Source of the DNA: Antennarius striatus | Taxonomy: Eukaryota > Chordata > Actinopteri > Lophiiformes > Antennariidae | NCBI RefSeq assembly: GCF_040054535.1 | Contig: NC_090785.1 | Coordinates: forward strand, 8,994,501 to 9,058,500 | Direction of reading: 5' to 3' | Length of the DNA stretch: 64,000 nucleotides | Part shown: positions 1-40,620 of the stretch, piece after piece | How positions within the stretch are numbered: position 1 is the stretch's first letter | Layout of the letters: each line of letters starts with the position of its first letter | Program-made: the position numbers and the translations under genes | Notes under the pieces: generated by a model | Told to the model about the DNA's origin: nothing | The model's database searches: none | Seen by the model: only the letters and a program-made list of their open reading frames with translations

Positions 1-118
1 CTGTTAGCTCACTCATTATTGATAGCTTATATTATTGAGTTTATTATGTAAGCACCATCTCATTTAACCATGAAACACATAACCAAAGCTCATATGATAC
101 TGTCTGTTTGTCTCTCAG

Positions 119-4607
<4,489 letters not shown>

Positions 4608-7600
4608 GTCGCATTGTATAAAGGTTACACATATTCCTGCATATCGAGCATAGATCATGTATGTCCAACACGAAGTATGTCAATGAACACATATTTCTTC
4701 CTATGCTTTTCTTTTGTTTTTCCCATGGATTCAGACCACCAGCACCCCCCCCTCCCAATCCTTAGAATGTGCTCATCTCAATCAGAACTATCAACCTGTT
4801 GTCTGACCTTTTACCTGTATCATCTTCCTTCACTTTAATTGATTATTTTCATGTGGTGAGAAATTGAAGTTGAGAATTTAGAATGACGGACCGCTGCAGA
4901 GGAGGATGAGCAGAACACAGTCAAACAGGATTGTGTTATCTGATGGACTGCAGCAATGTATGCCTCCAAGAGGAAAGACATGTAGATTTTAACTGACAAT
5001 GGTTGTTTAGTATTTCACAGATTTTTTCATTACTTTAGCTTCTTGAAGCTGTGAAAAAAATTTTCTTTCGAGACCCTGTATAAAAAAAAAACTTAAGAGG
5101 CATCCAGAAAGAATTAACGAAGGGATACATTTGTTTTCTTTCCGTACAACATTAAGCTTCTTGTTTTAGCACGCTTTATTTTACTTCATGATGCTGAAAC
5201 GTAATCTCATTTTGACTAATTTGCAGGTTTGATTTTTTTATTTTCCTTGTTTTTGATGGAGACAAATAACACAATCACCTCAGCTAAACCGCACACTGAA
5301 CTCACACCCAGGGTCTACAGAAGATCAGAGATACATGGGGGGGAGTCATGATGCGCTCCCTGTATTGAAACTCAACACTACAGTCGATACAAAGTCGTCT
5401 TATGGGTGTGTACAGCCTTAACTGTCATAGTTTTATCTTTACTAATCATCAAACTCAAATTTTGATTGACTTTGTCATATTTCAGTAGGGTTCTAGATAT
5501 AGCTACTTTCACTGTGTTTTGTTACAGCTTTGAACATATATCAGAATAGTTTTTTTTATAGTACTATATTCACATATATTTAGACCTTTGATGAAGAGTT
5601 TGAATCATGCTGTCTTAACTGCAGCTATAGGTGAGTTTTGTTTTTTTTGTTTTTTTTTGTTTGGTCAGATTCAGAACAAGCTTGTTGCTGATTTGCTCTG
5701 ACCTTTTCCTCTGTGCACTGAGACTACATTTTAATGGTAGAGGCAATTACATAACATAAAAACAACAATTTTGTGGTTTGTCGATGAGAGGGAACTATTG
5801 GCATTAATATCTCTGTATTGTCTGAGGTGTCATCAGGCCATCTGACAGATCATCAGGTTTGCATGATGACATTTTGTCTGGAAGGGTTCCCTCTTGTCAA
5901 CATGTTGAAGTTACTGTTTCATATACATTTGGACCACTTACATCTGCACAATTACATTACACACTCTTTTGTACAATGAACAGATGTGAAGCAGAGCTGT
6001 AATATTTAACTGAGTTACTCGATGTAGTAACGGAGCAGCGGGGAGGGAAGGGGGGGAGTTGCTCCACAGTATGGAAGGAATGCTCTGGTGGACAGAGGGA
6101 ATTCCTTACCGTTTAGCACTCCCTTTATTTTCACTGCCATTATTTGGTTGTTTTTGGAACATTTAACCTAAAAACTACACAAACCTCACTGCTGAGTGTA
6201 GTTTTTTTGGGTGGGATAATGCGATGGTTCAAGCAGTTCTGAACAGGAAACATACACCTATACCTCAGTAGTCAAACATTCCTCAAACATCCAGTGGGGG
6301 CTGTTGACATTCTTCATTACTCTGTGGTTTTCTGTGTTGTGGGTTCATCACAGACTGAAATCTTCTCATAACCAGCAGTCAAACTTATCTTTTCAATCAA
6401 TCATTTTTTCATCAACCTTGTCAGTGTCTTTTTAGTCACTATAAAAATATGGACATTTACCCTTCCTGCTTATTTTGGCTTCATATCCATTTTGCTTTTT
6501 TTGAGCCTCACCATTCCTACTCCCTCATAGCTCTACCTGCACTTTATCATTAGCGGCTCTGTCACAACATAATTTTTCTGTCTGTGATTGAAGAGATGAA
6601 GTTTAATAAATGCCTAATGTCCTTGGTTAAAGATAAGAGACACTAAACTATAGTAGGGAACTATACAATGGTAAAAGCTTGTTTGAAAGAAAACCCTCAA
6701 GCCTCTAGTTTGACTGAGGTAGGTTCTATTTTAAGCATAATGAGTTGATAATGTACTAGACTTTAAAGCTGACGAGCAAAGTCCGAGTTCAATTTTGAGA
6801 TATATCAGCTTCCAAACAATTTAAATTAACATTGAACTGAAAAATGGAGCTCTGTATAGCAGTATGACAGAAAAGGAAAGAGTTGTTTCCTTAAAAGGAA
6901 ACAACTCTCACTTTTAAAGTGACTCATTTTGGAATATTTAATCAAATCAGCACCTTCCTATGCAGCGAATACCAATTAACTGTGAAAGTAATGTAGGTTT
7001 TTTTTGGGTTTTTTTTGTCCTGTGTAGGTAGCAGATAATACTTTCAGTAAAACTGAAGTCCTCTGGAAAACTCTTCTCTAAGACTATGCAGAGCTGCATG
7101 TAAAATTACTAAACCACATCTTTTATGATCTCTTAGAGGATTAGATGATGGTAAAATAAAGAGACAATATTTGTCAGTAAGTTTATATTTTAATATTTTT
7201 TTACCACAAGTAAAGTTAAAATTCTGTCATTAAGCCACTGAAGGAAAAAGTGTTGCACATTGTGCAAGTTTCCTTTAATCAGACAAGTGGCCCGCGTCAT
7301 GAGTCCTACAATCCATTAAATTAATTAGTTTTTGACAATTGATTTCCACAGATATAGATCTTGTAGGAGGACCTCAGCCGCATGTTTTTTTTCATTTATT
7401 ATCAGTATTTTTTCACATGGATAGTTTAATGTTTTTCAAATGAATGACTTGGAAAAGTCTGCCTTAGAAAACAGCTCTGACACAACAAAAACGGATTTGA
7501 CCTGATTTGCTACCTTTTAGATACAACTACAAGCTTGTATTGTGAATTTTGTCAAATCTTGTGACTGTTGTGAGTTATTGTTGTTTTAGTATAAGATTGT

Positions 7601-9310
7601 CTGATTGTCTTAATAGCCTCTTCTCATGATTTCATTTGTTCACACTCTGTTTTCTGCTTAGATGCAGCTGTGTTTTTTAATTCTAAAATTGAAACGCATG
7701 AACATAAGTACGTTAACTATATTTTGCACTTAACCATAAATTGTTCTTCTCTTAGTTTGGTTTTCTCATTTATTTGGTGGTGATTTTAATAACTGGAAAA
7801 ATATTTTATTTGTTGAGTTAGTGAAGCTGTTCAGTTTTGGAACAAGGATGAATGAGTAATGCTGAAGAGCATCTGGATGTGTGTTGTCAGAACTAGCATT
7901 AGGCTTGCCAAAAATCTTTGTCTATGCAGCTACAGAGCTGTAGCCTGCAATAGTTTCAGGACCAGATAGAGCCCTTAACCTTAACGATAAACTACTAACA
8001 CTAGTTATTTAATTGTTTGGGGGTTTTTTTTAGTACAATGTTTTCGAGTTGATTTTAGACTTGATTTATCCCTGAATGTCAAATAGGCAAACATGAAAAT
8101 TTTTCTGATTGTTATGACTTTTATTTAACGGGTGCTTGCCTGTGTCTTTCAATATCCAGGTCAGAGCTACAGAGAGGCACACGTTCAAATATAACCTCAT
8201 GATGTTTTTGCATTTATCTCTCCAATAGTTTCTAAAACACATAACTACTTCTCTCAATCTTCAAAATGTTCTTTACTGACAGAAAAAAAAGAATCACAAC
8301 TTGAAGTCACACCAAAATATATTGCAATATTGAGCCTTGCTGTTCTGTGGCAGTTGTGCCATTATCTCCTCCACTGACTTCAATCTCTGCTTTTCATCAG
8401 CACGAAATTATACGACGTGTGAAACACTTTCAATCATTTCAATGAACAGCTTGGAGAAAGAAAAGTTTTGCAGTGTTGTCACCATGATTTTTGAAATCAT
8501 GCAGTATGTAAATCTTTTACATTGTTTTCACACACCAGTTATATGTAAACCTTTATATGGTCCAGGTGGTGTGGAAACCCTGTACTGTTGCATATTTTAC
8601 TTGTCTTGACTGTAGGCATCATATTTTCATAGTCATGATTATTCCAGCTTGTTCTGGTGATATATTTTTTCTATCTCTGTAGTTCACTAGGGCAACACTC
8701 AGCCCATTCCTCCCCATAGCCTTGCATGTTGAAATGTGATTAATTCTTCGGTGCAGGCCTCTGTTAAACTTTCCACGTCTATTCTTCAGTGAGGATGTTG
8801 CAATTAAACCTCTTGTTGGCTGTCTTGTCCGGTCAGAGATGTACCAGCCTCTTTTCTCCCTACATGAGCTATGCTTGTTCTATATTAATACATATTTCTG
8901 TTTGTCATTTATGAAATGTTTTAACAAGGCCAGTTATGTTGCAAGATCAGAAGTCATGCTGCTAGAAAAATGTTTTTTTGTCAAAGTAATTCTGAATCTA
9001 TCAAAAGAGGCACATTTTTTCTATTAAACCAACAATAAAGATGTAATATGAAAACAACCCATGCTGTCCCTGCCAGTCGCTCTTTTGTTGTCTGTGTGCC
9101 TCTTGTCCTTGTCTGCTCCACGTCCACGTAAGACGCTGCAAGCATTCTGGTTGCTCTTCAGGTGGGTGGCATACTTCATAACAGTTCACTTGGTGATAAA
9201 AGCCCAAATTTGATAAATCCATCAAGAGCTAAAATCAGAACAAAACTGTCTGGGTCATGACAAACTGTCACCTTGGTGGTCATGGTAGCCGTTCTGGTTT
9301 GACATGAAAT
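4608..9310 (+). other. slc16a2: Probable slc16a2 3' UTR and downstream flank
   Basis: No coding region is recognisable after the slc16a2 stop. Vertebrate MCT8 mRNAs carry long 3' UTRs, so part of this stretch is probably transcribed. AATAAA signals on the plus strand occur at 6605-6610, 7155-7160 and 9034-9039; which one is used cannot be decided from sequence. A perfect palindrome at 6879-6908 (14-bp arms, 2-nt loop) lies inside. Confidence 0.5.
6879..6908. repeat. Perfect 30-bp palindrome
   Basis: AGAGTTGTTTCCTT is followed by AA and then AAGGAAACAACTCT, an exact hairpin with 14-bp arms, probably within the slc16a2 3' UTR. Function unknown. Confidence 0.7.
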
Positions 9311-10616
9311 AAACCCTTTCACATAACCCTTTCTTTGTAACCCCTATGTTATGTAAGACATAACAATTGTACAGATGTAATTCTTTCCATTATGTTAAAG
9401 TTCTGCACAATTGTTAGGAATGCCTTCGGAGACTACATTTGATAAGAATATCTACTTGGACCAAAGGCTGCATAAATAAGGCTTGGTTAACGTAAGTTCA
9501 CTGTGACATCTGTGGGACATATTTAGGGAGCTTCCTTACATTTGGCTCAACCAAGAGAAAGACTAGAAAGCATATTGGATATGTGTTTGGGAGTTTGGTT
9601 TGGAAAGAGTTATGTTGACAAGACAACACGACTCTTGGATGACACTAACCTCAAGTATTTGCTTTACAAAGAAATGAAATATATTACTTGTGCCAAAACA
9701 TCTGAGCTGTGGTTTTGGAGGCAAACCCTTTGACGAAAGTGTCATCTTGCAGTCATTTTGACGGCCGCAGTCAACTGAGTTGATTTGAAACACATCTAAA
9801 GTTTTTTTCTAGACATATAGCAAACCCAGCACTTACATCAAACCATTAACCATAGATTAGATGTGCAGCCCTGCCACTTAAGACACTGTGAGGTTAATTG
9901 CTTTGAAGCCATAACGATAATTACTAACCATTTAAAGGAGAACACTTTCTCTGCTGCAGCCCATGGACAGATTGAGCATGTCCTTAAAAATGTTATCTCG
10001 TCACCATAGCAACATGAATCATTCAGACATGAAGTCCCCATATAACCTGACAATTTTCACACTTCTGTGCAGAAGAGCACATTATGCACATACATGGAAA
10101 TATTGATCCAAGGTGCTGTCTGCTGAAGTTCCCTGTCAGCTATCATGTTGTCAATAACAATAAACACCTAAACAAAAAAAACATGACACAGTATTTTTTA
10201 ATGCTGCAGGTACGTTGCATATGAGATGTTCAGCTGGCTTTTTGTCACTGCTTATACATAAATTTACATAATGTGCTGCTTGAGTACTGAATGTTCAAAT
10301 GTGGAGTGACAATAACACTGATGTGGATGTTGGCCAATAGGTGTCTCCAAACACTACAAATGGGTGCAGGAAACTAGAGTTTCAGTGCAATTGCTCTTGT
10401 CCAATAATATGGATTGTCCAGCAGAGAACTCTCTTTCCTCATTTCTGTAAGTGAAACACTGATGTTGAGGAAAGATGTGCTCCCTACAGACAAATGAGGT
10501 CTGTTTCAATTTTAAATATACTGTATATGAGTTAGGTTTTATGAGACAATACTTTTTTTTTACAACCAATTATTACGTAAACTGACTGTTTAAAATTTGA
10601 AATAATTACACAATTG

Positions 10617-10621
<5 letters not shown>

Positions 10622-10675
<54 letters not shown>

Positions 10676-10701
10676 CATACACACACACACACACATATAT
10701 A
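10622..10701. repeat. (AT)n / (AC)n compound microsatellite
   Basis: About 50 bp of alternating AT pass into ATAC units and then AC units. It is directly visible. Confidence 0.95.
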
Positions 10702-10823
10702 TTTAGCATGAAGCAAGTTTATTTGTGTATCAAGGAAAATATGCAAGGAAATTTTAAAGTGATTGGTTCAAATCTGTTGATGTTTTTTTCAGCTATAAAA
10801 AATATCAACATGATAATGATAAA

Positions 10824-11530
10824 GATAATATATTTTATTTGTTAGAAGCCTTTCTTGGCAATCATAAAATTAAATCACAGAAAAAAGCAACAGCAGTGCA
10901 AACAGATTAAATTAAAATAAAATACATATTAAAAGACATAAAAGTGATTACAGTCCAACACAGATTAAAACAACATCAGCCTGTGTGGCCAGAGAGAGTA
11001 GGCCAGTCTTAACAGGTGTGTTTTGAGTTTTGAAGTGTGAGAGTGGTTCAGTGTTGCAAAGGTCAGGGAGAGGGAGTTCCAGAGCCGGGGAGCAGACTGA
11101 CTAAAGGCTCTGCTCCCCATGGTGACCAGGTGGGCAGGGGGAACAGTGAACTGGAGGGAGGAGAAAGGCTATGGTGTGTAGAATTTGGTAAGGGAGATGA
11201 TTGTGTTGTAGAAGAGCAGCAAATAGCCAGTGAATGGCAGAATATCAGCATTACATCTTGAAAGTTTGAGTCTAGAGCAGCAGATGAGGTCCAGAATGTG
11301 TCTTTTACTGTGGGTAGGAAGATAGTTGAAATCCTATACTCTCCAGGCAAGAGGTGAGATCTTTAGTGAGTGGGTTACTGATATTGTCCATGTGGATGTT
11401 GAAATCCCTCAGGAGTATTTTTGGTAGGTGAAAGTGAATAGAGAAGAGTCAGAAATGATATGTGTTCAGAGATAAAATCCTTGTTTGGTTCTGGTAGAGG
11501 GTGGCAACCATAATGGAAATAGTCCCAGAG
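10824..11530. mobile_element. Interspersed repeat, probably a LINE 3' remnant
   Basis: The stretch reading GGTGTGTTTTGAGTTTTGAA, followed by GGGAGTTCCAGAGCCGGGGA and GGCTCTGCTCCCCATGGTGA, resembles a dispersed teleost repeat usually linked to the 3' part of L2-like LINEs. No reverse transcriptase is left. Family naming is from memory. Borders are approximate. Confidence 0.5.
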
Positions 11531-12912
11531 TCAATATAATAAACCAATAAAACACAGATAGCAAATCAAAATAAATAGAAGTAAATATAGAGTAAGTGAG
11601 ACACACTGTACAGTAAATAAAGTATCACACACTAATTCAAATAAAATGTAACCTTTTTATTGAAGGTATGCTGTAATATTCTATTATTAATTTATTTTCT
11701 ATGTAAATAAATCAGGTTATGTTCAATAACTTTTTTAAAAAATAAATGCACAAGGCAATAAAATATGGAGAGCTGTATCAGAAGGGGCACAAGTGTGTAA
11801 AGGAAATGGAAAACAAACAAAAACCAAGGTGGTCAATTTTGTCTTGTGTTTTCTTTCCTGCTATTTTACGGCACTTCCTCAGTAAAGTGGTAATCTGCCA
11901 ACAGATAAAAAGAGAAGTGAAGCAGGACAAACATTCATGTCTTAGAAAATCTGAACGTTTTTGTCATAAATATGTCATGTTGTAATTATAGTTGGTGGCA
12001 TTTGACTGGTAATTTCATCTTTTTTATATGAGCAATGTGTAAAACGTTTGAACTTTCCATGTCAAAAAAATAATTGTGCTGGTGACATTCTTATTTTTTG
12101 AAGTATATGGCAATATTTCTTCAGCCTGTGCTTTCAATCTGTTGCAAAATAGAAGAAACATTATTTAAAGGAACTATATGGTTGATTGCAAATTGTTCCG
12201 AATTGCAAATCTGAATTACAAAACTTCCAAGTTCTCACAGAAACATGCAATGTATCTTCAGTATATGCATGACCTATTCTGACCTAACCCAGCAGATAAT
12301 CACACCTGTGCGGCTGGCCATGGCCTCTGCTCACCTGTTTCATTTGATTCACATTGTGTGTATTAGTTATCAACCATTGCATACACTTGTTCTGTCCATC
12401 ACTGAGATTAGGAACAGTCTGTTACTGTTTTCAGAGAGATAAAGTATGACAACCAGGAATAATGTGCTACTGCCATGTCTCTGCGGACGCATGTCCTGTT
12501 TGGCATCACTCTCCTCCAAATCAAACACTTCCCTTGCCTGGAAACTTCCTCAGCTGATAATGAGGTGATTAAAAGTTGGTTGGATACACAATCGTGCTCC
12601 TTCTGGTTCCATGTTTCACACAGTCAGTCCCAAAACACACACGTTAGAACAGAAACATGCACATAACATGTTGTTCTGACAGCTTCCCTCCCAATCAGTC
12701 TAAACGGTTCGTCCTCATCTGTGTACAAATTTGTTTTCATGCCTGTATATTTTAACTCGTGGCAAAACAATGTTGGGGCATAGTCCATTGTTTCTGCAGG
12801 GAGGGCCTGGTGGAGGTGGATAAGCCAAAATAACAGATGAGGAACATTTTGGACCAAAAACAGATGGAACAAAAAGCAAATGGAGATAATGTCCTGGAAA
12901 GGAGGAATGTTA

Positions 12913-13235
12913 AAGTCAATAACGTAATAACAGCCTATAACAGAATAAATTTAGCCTGTTTTTGAAATGTAACTAACCAATAACGTAATAAATGGTCAAT
13001 AAAAGTCCTGAACCGATAAACTAATAACTTTTGGCCAATAATATAACGATTTATCACTAACCCTAACCCCAAATTATTAAATCGGTAGCCAAAAGTTATT
13101 ACATTATCAATTCAGGACTTTTATCTTGTTATTGGTTACTTATTACGTTTATGGTTAATTACATTTCAAAAACAGGCAAATTTATTACGTTATCTAATGT
13201 CATTACATTATCAGCTGGTCTTGTGTTATTGGCTT
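12913..13235. mobile_element. Foldback (palindromic) MITE-like element
   Basis: A large imperfect inverted repeat with arms of about 140-150 bp around a short centre near 13056-13072 that includes CTAACCCTAACCCC. Matching arm pieces include GCCTGTTTTTGAAATGTAA against TTACATTTCAAAAACAGGC, AAAAGTCCTGAA against TTCAGGACTTTT, and TAACTTTTGGC against GCCAAAAGTTA. Both arms are full of TTATTAC / GTAATAA cores. There is no coding capacity, so it is a non-autonomous element. It lies about 650 bp past the f8 stop. An AATAAA on the minus strand near 13175-13185 could serve f8 polyadenylation. Confidence 0.8.
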
Positions 13236-13889
13236 TTTCAGGGAAGAAAACAAAAGCAAAGAGAGAAACCTCTACTTAAGGAGAAGAAGTACAAGACAGG
13301 AAGCATGAAAAAGTGTTTTCTCATTTGCACATGGACAAACACCGACCTGAAATTTGTTATTAGTTTCGAGTGATACATAATTGTTTGAATTTTACTGACG
13401 ACAGATGTATGATTTTAGGCTTGAAATAATTGACCATAAAATCCTTCAAAATTCATACTTTATATAAATTCTCATAAAGCAGAAAAATACAAAAAACCTT
13501 AACCCTTTCAAACAATACAGACCAAAAACTAAAATTTTATACATCTATTGGAATATTCACACACGCTTGCATTCAGAACATTAGCTCTGTCGTTAGCACA
13601 GCCACGAAAGGGAAAAGAAAATACTGCGTAACTCAGCTTTGGCAACTACTTTTTTTGTTGCATCGCACATCTTTTTCTACATGAGGTGACCACAGATCAC
13701 TAATGTAAAAATGTACGGAAGTGACCAAAGAAGAAATTGTGTCAGTTTTACAGACAGCAACAGATAATACATAAGATACAACATGCTTAATCATGTAAGA
13801 ACATTTGTTATCACTTGTCAAAATAGAACTAAGACATATTACACTCCTAAAATATTGCTGCATGTTTCCGGGAGCTACATTTAGTGGTG

Positions 13890-27877
<13,988 letters not shown>

Positions 27878-28120
27878 GCTTGTATCAGCTCCACTTTGTC
27901 CCCGGGCAAAAACTGCTGCCCCAGCCGTGGTCTGAAATATTTGAAGAGGGGCGGGGTGGAGCGAGCACGTGGGGCGCGAAGTGAGAGATCCGTTAGTGGA
28001 ACCCCGCTGGTGTCGGGGGGGGGGGGGGGGGTAAACACATAATGAGCTATTACACAATACTGTGCTCCTAAAAATACTATACTTGAAAAAAATAACACTT
28101 CATTAAAAATTTGATTTCAA
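27878..28120 (-). promoter_or_regulatory. f8: f8 5' flank with G17 run and FOX-like site
   Basis: This is the sequence immediately upstream of the chosen f8 ATG. It holds a run of 17 G on the plus strand (28015-28031), followed at once by GTAAACACA, which fits the forkhead consensus (complement TGTTTAC). The GC-rich stretch 27950-28010 may contain the transcription start. No TATA box is obvious at a convincing spacing. Liver-type forkhead control is only an inference. Confidence 0.4.
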
Positions 28121-28377
28121 TTTCCCCCCCCCTATGCCTGTGATTGAACTGTGACACTTCTCTGTATTCACTTATTATTTCGTATTTTAAAAAACAATTT
28201 TCTTAAAAATATTATCTTTTTGCGGCGACTTGTATGTATTTAGTTTTTGATATTGTTAAGAACTTGTATCAATGTATTCTTATACATGTACTTCTCCCAC
28301 ATAACCGAACTGTTTTCTCATTTCTGAATTGTAGCGGCTGAAGGTAGAGGGAGAGGAGCGTCATTCATCACTGGACT

Positions 28378-28398
28378 TTACCGCCATCTAGCGGCTGA
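28378..28398 (-). promoter_or_regulatory. Candidate CTCF site upstream of f8
   Basis: On the minus strand GCCGCTAGATGGCGG fits the CTCF core pattern (CCNCTAGRTGGCG-like). It lies between the f8 5' end and the repeat cluster at 28.5-30.4 kb. Judged by eye only. Confidence 0.4.
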
Positions 28399-28529
28399 TT
28401 AGCGATACTGCCGCACAAATAATTCCTTTTAATTACGATGTAAGAATTTTATAAAGGTTGTCAAAACAGATATAGGAACAACCGATATCACATAATTTCA
28501 GATTTAGATATTTAGATATCTGTCTATAT

Positions 28530-28970
28530 CAGGGGTGTCAAAGTTAAATACACGGAGGGCCAAAAAACAAATTTACTACAAGCCAAGGGCCAGACTGCTT
28601 CAATATTTATTAAAACATATTGAAATGAAGATAGCCGATTGAATCAAGAGCTAACACAGTGCATATTATGTAATGATTAAATAAAGCAATATTTTGTTGT
28701 GGCTCCGTCAGTAACTTCAAGGGGAAACTTTTTTCAACAGGCAAACAGCAAGAAAGTAAATTTCCTTCAAAAACAATATGTTCCTTAAGATAAATGCATA
28801 AATTAAATTACATGCATTATAAAGTGAAAGTATATTATTGTGCATGCACAATGATAATGCACTATTGTGCAAAAAAATAGTATTGTGCTGCTCTATGATT
28901 CTATCAATCTCTGCTTTCAAATAGTAAAATAAAAAATTCAAATCAGTTGTATCCTTTTTCATGGCTCATA
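28530..28970 (+). mobile_element. hAT-like non-autonomous element, left end
   Basis: It begins CAGGGGTGTCAAAGTTAAAT, with CACGGAGGGCCAAAAA following, a hAT-type terminus common in vertebrate genomes. The same sequence occurs inverted at 52560-52846, so it is a repeat family. An end-like stretch GGAGTTTGACACTTATTA near 30449-30466 may be its other terminus, which would make the LTR at 29.7-30.4 kb a nested insertion. No transposase was recognised. Confidence 0.7.
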
Positions 28971-29699
28971 TCTGCAATTTTCCCTGAGTCCATTCAACTG
29001 AGATAAATATGAATAAAAATACAAAAATCTATGATCTAAATCTATATTATACTTAGATTTTACTGTATTTGTGTCTTGCTATATAACAATACAAAATTCT
29101 GTTGCCGACAGGGTCAGTGTCAAAATGGCTGTAATCACCTATTTTTAAAAAATTACCTATGTGCATTTAAATTTTGTAGACCTTCATATTTAATAAACTA
29201 ATGACCGTGAAAATTCCAAGATTTTCATAAAGGTTGCAAATTAAACTCTTCAAACAGAATAAAATGTCAAACATCTCTAATATACTGCTCGATTTTTGAC
29301 TAACTTCTGGTTGTAAAAGAAAGCAAAACATTTTGCATGTGGAAAGGGTCATTCAACATTTTCATTATAGATCCCAAGAGTTCATTAGGAAATGAGTCAT
29401 TTTTTACTGGTTAAACATTAAAATGATACGAGTTATGACAAGAATATGATACACAGCTTTTAGAGTTAATACGTTAAAGAAAAAGTTAACAGCTATTCGG
29501 TCTTCCTGTTGATTTCAAACTTAAACACGGCTCAGCTTCGACACCCTGAGGACATTAGGATTGTCCCCGTGTCACCCCCCCCCACTCCCTCAGAAGCTGA
29601 TAATAGACTAATCACAAAAGCTATTTTTGACTGGGTGGTAGCGTATGTGGTGTACTACTGGTTAAAAATTAATATTCATTGCTATCCCTAGCCGGGATA

Positions 29700-30421
29700 G
29701 GAATGAATGGCTCTCTAGAAGACGTCTAGGAGGCGGGTGGTACTGCAGCCGGCTGGGGGGAGCGATAGACCCAAAGAGCTGGATGGCAGGAGCTGGTGTT
29801 GATGGCTGCCAGCTGGGTACTCAGCTGCGTCACGATGGTGGAGAGTTGCTGCAGGTGCTCCATTACTCGCAGCAGCATCGTCTCGTGTTGGCCGACCAAT
29901 GCTCCTTGTGTTGAGAGTGCGTGCTTGAGACGCTGAGTCTGCTTGGTCCATTATTTTGGCCGGAAGATTCTGTTGTAGTCGCGAGGCAAAACAAAGGCCA
30001 GGACCCCGGATGCAGAGTACAGGAGCAAACAGTTTATTAAGGATAAAGTAACAAGAGAAAATCACCGTCGAGGAAAGAACTTAACTAATAAAGTAACAAC
30101 AGAGAATCACCTTACTCAGGGAAATACTCGTGAAGACCAAAAACAAGAGAATCACTGGAAACAGAAGCTTGCAGTTGGAATGTGTGGCAGAAGACAAGGT
30201 CAGCAACGTGGCGAGACACAGAGTGCATGACATGGAAATCTACCGACGCTGAACAAAAGGGTAAAGGTGGCTAACTAGGCCCCAGCTAATCGGCCTGATG
30301 ACACTAAGACCAGACTCTGCCCAAGAGCCCAGACCCGTCTCCTACCACGCTCCAGCACTGCAGGAGGGAGAGCGAGAGCAGGGCAAAAAGACATGATCAG
30401 GGCAAAAAACACAACCATGAC
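29700..30421 (-). mobile_element. Gypsy-type LTR plus start of gag (truncated)
   Basis: Read on the minus strand, an LTR starts TGTCATGGTTGTG at 30421 and ends with GACTACAACA at 29971 (about 450 bp). A leader with ATGGACCAAGCAGAC then opens a short gag-like frame (to about 29715) that soon departs from the family pattern, suggesting frameshift. The rest of the element and the second LTR are absent. An AATAAA at 30033-30038 (minus strand) is in the expected place for LTR polyadenylation. Confidence 0.7.
30033..30038 (-). terminator. LTR polyadenylation signal (AATAAA)
   Basis: AATAAA on the minus strand inside the Gypsy LTR, about 500 bp past the MORC stop and in the same orientation. I saw no better AATAAA between the MORC stop and this site, so the LTR might terminate MORC transcripts. 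Confidence 0.4.
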
Positions 30422-30534
30422 AACCAATTATTTCATGAATTTTGTTTTGGAGTTTGACACTTATTAATACAAACTTTTCAAATACAAGAAAAACACACAA
30501 ATCTTTTCCAGCATCAATCTTCTTCAGTAACCAA

Positions 30535-40470
<9,936 letters not shown>

Positions 40471-40620
40471 CTTGAAAAGTTCAGAGGGGAAAAACAAAAC
40501 AACAGCTGTCGGTTTTCAAATGTCACTTATTTGTCCCCGCGATAAAAGCACGTCATGTCAAAACACACAGATTAGAAATACATACGGAGCTCAGACGAAT
40601 TCCATGCTCGCTTAATCTCG

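Larger units (their letters stand above)
9311..12912. other. Intergenic stretch between slc16a2 and f8
   Basis: No conserved exon is recognised on either strand. The stretch holds an (AT)n/(AC)n microsatellite, a LINE-derived repeat at about 10.8-11.5 kb, and otherwise AT-rich unique-looking sequence. Open frames here are short and match nothing I know. Confidence 0.55.

Noticed and set aside
11063..11350. 95-codon minus-strand frame in the 11-kb repeat
   Set aside because: Lies within a LINE-derived repeat block and is Ser/Pro-rich low complexity; not a gene.
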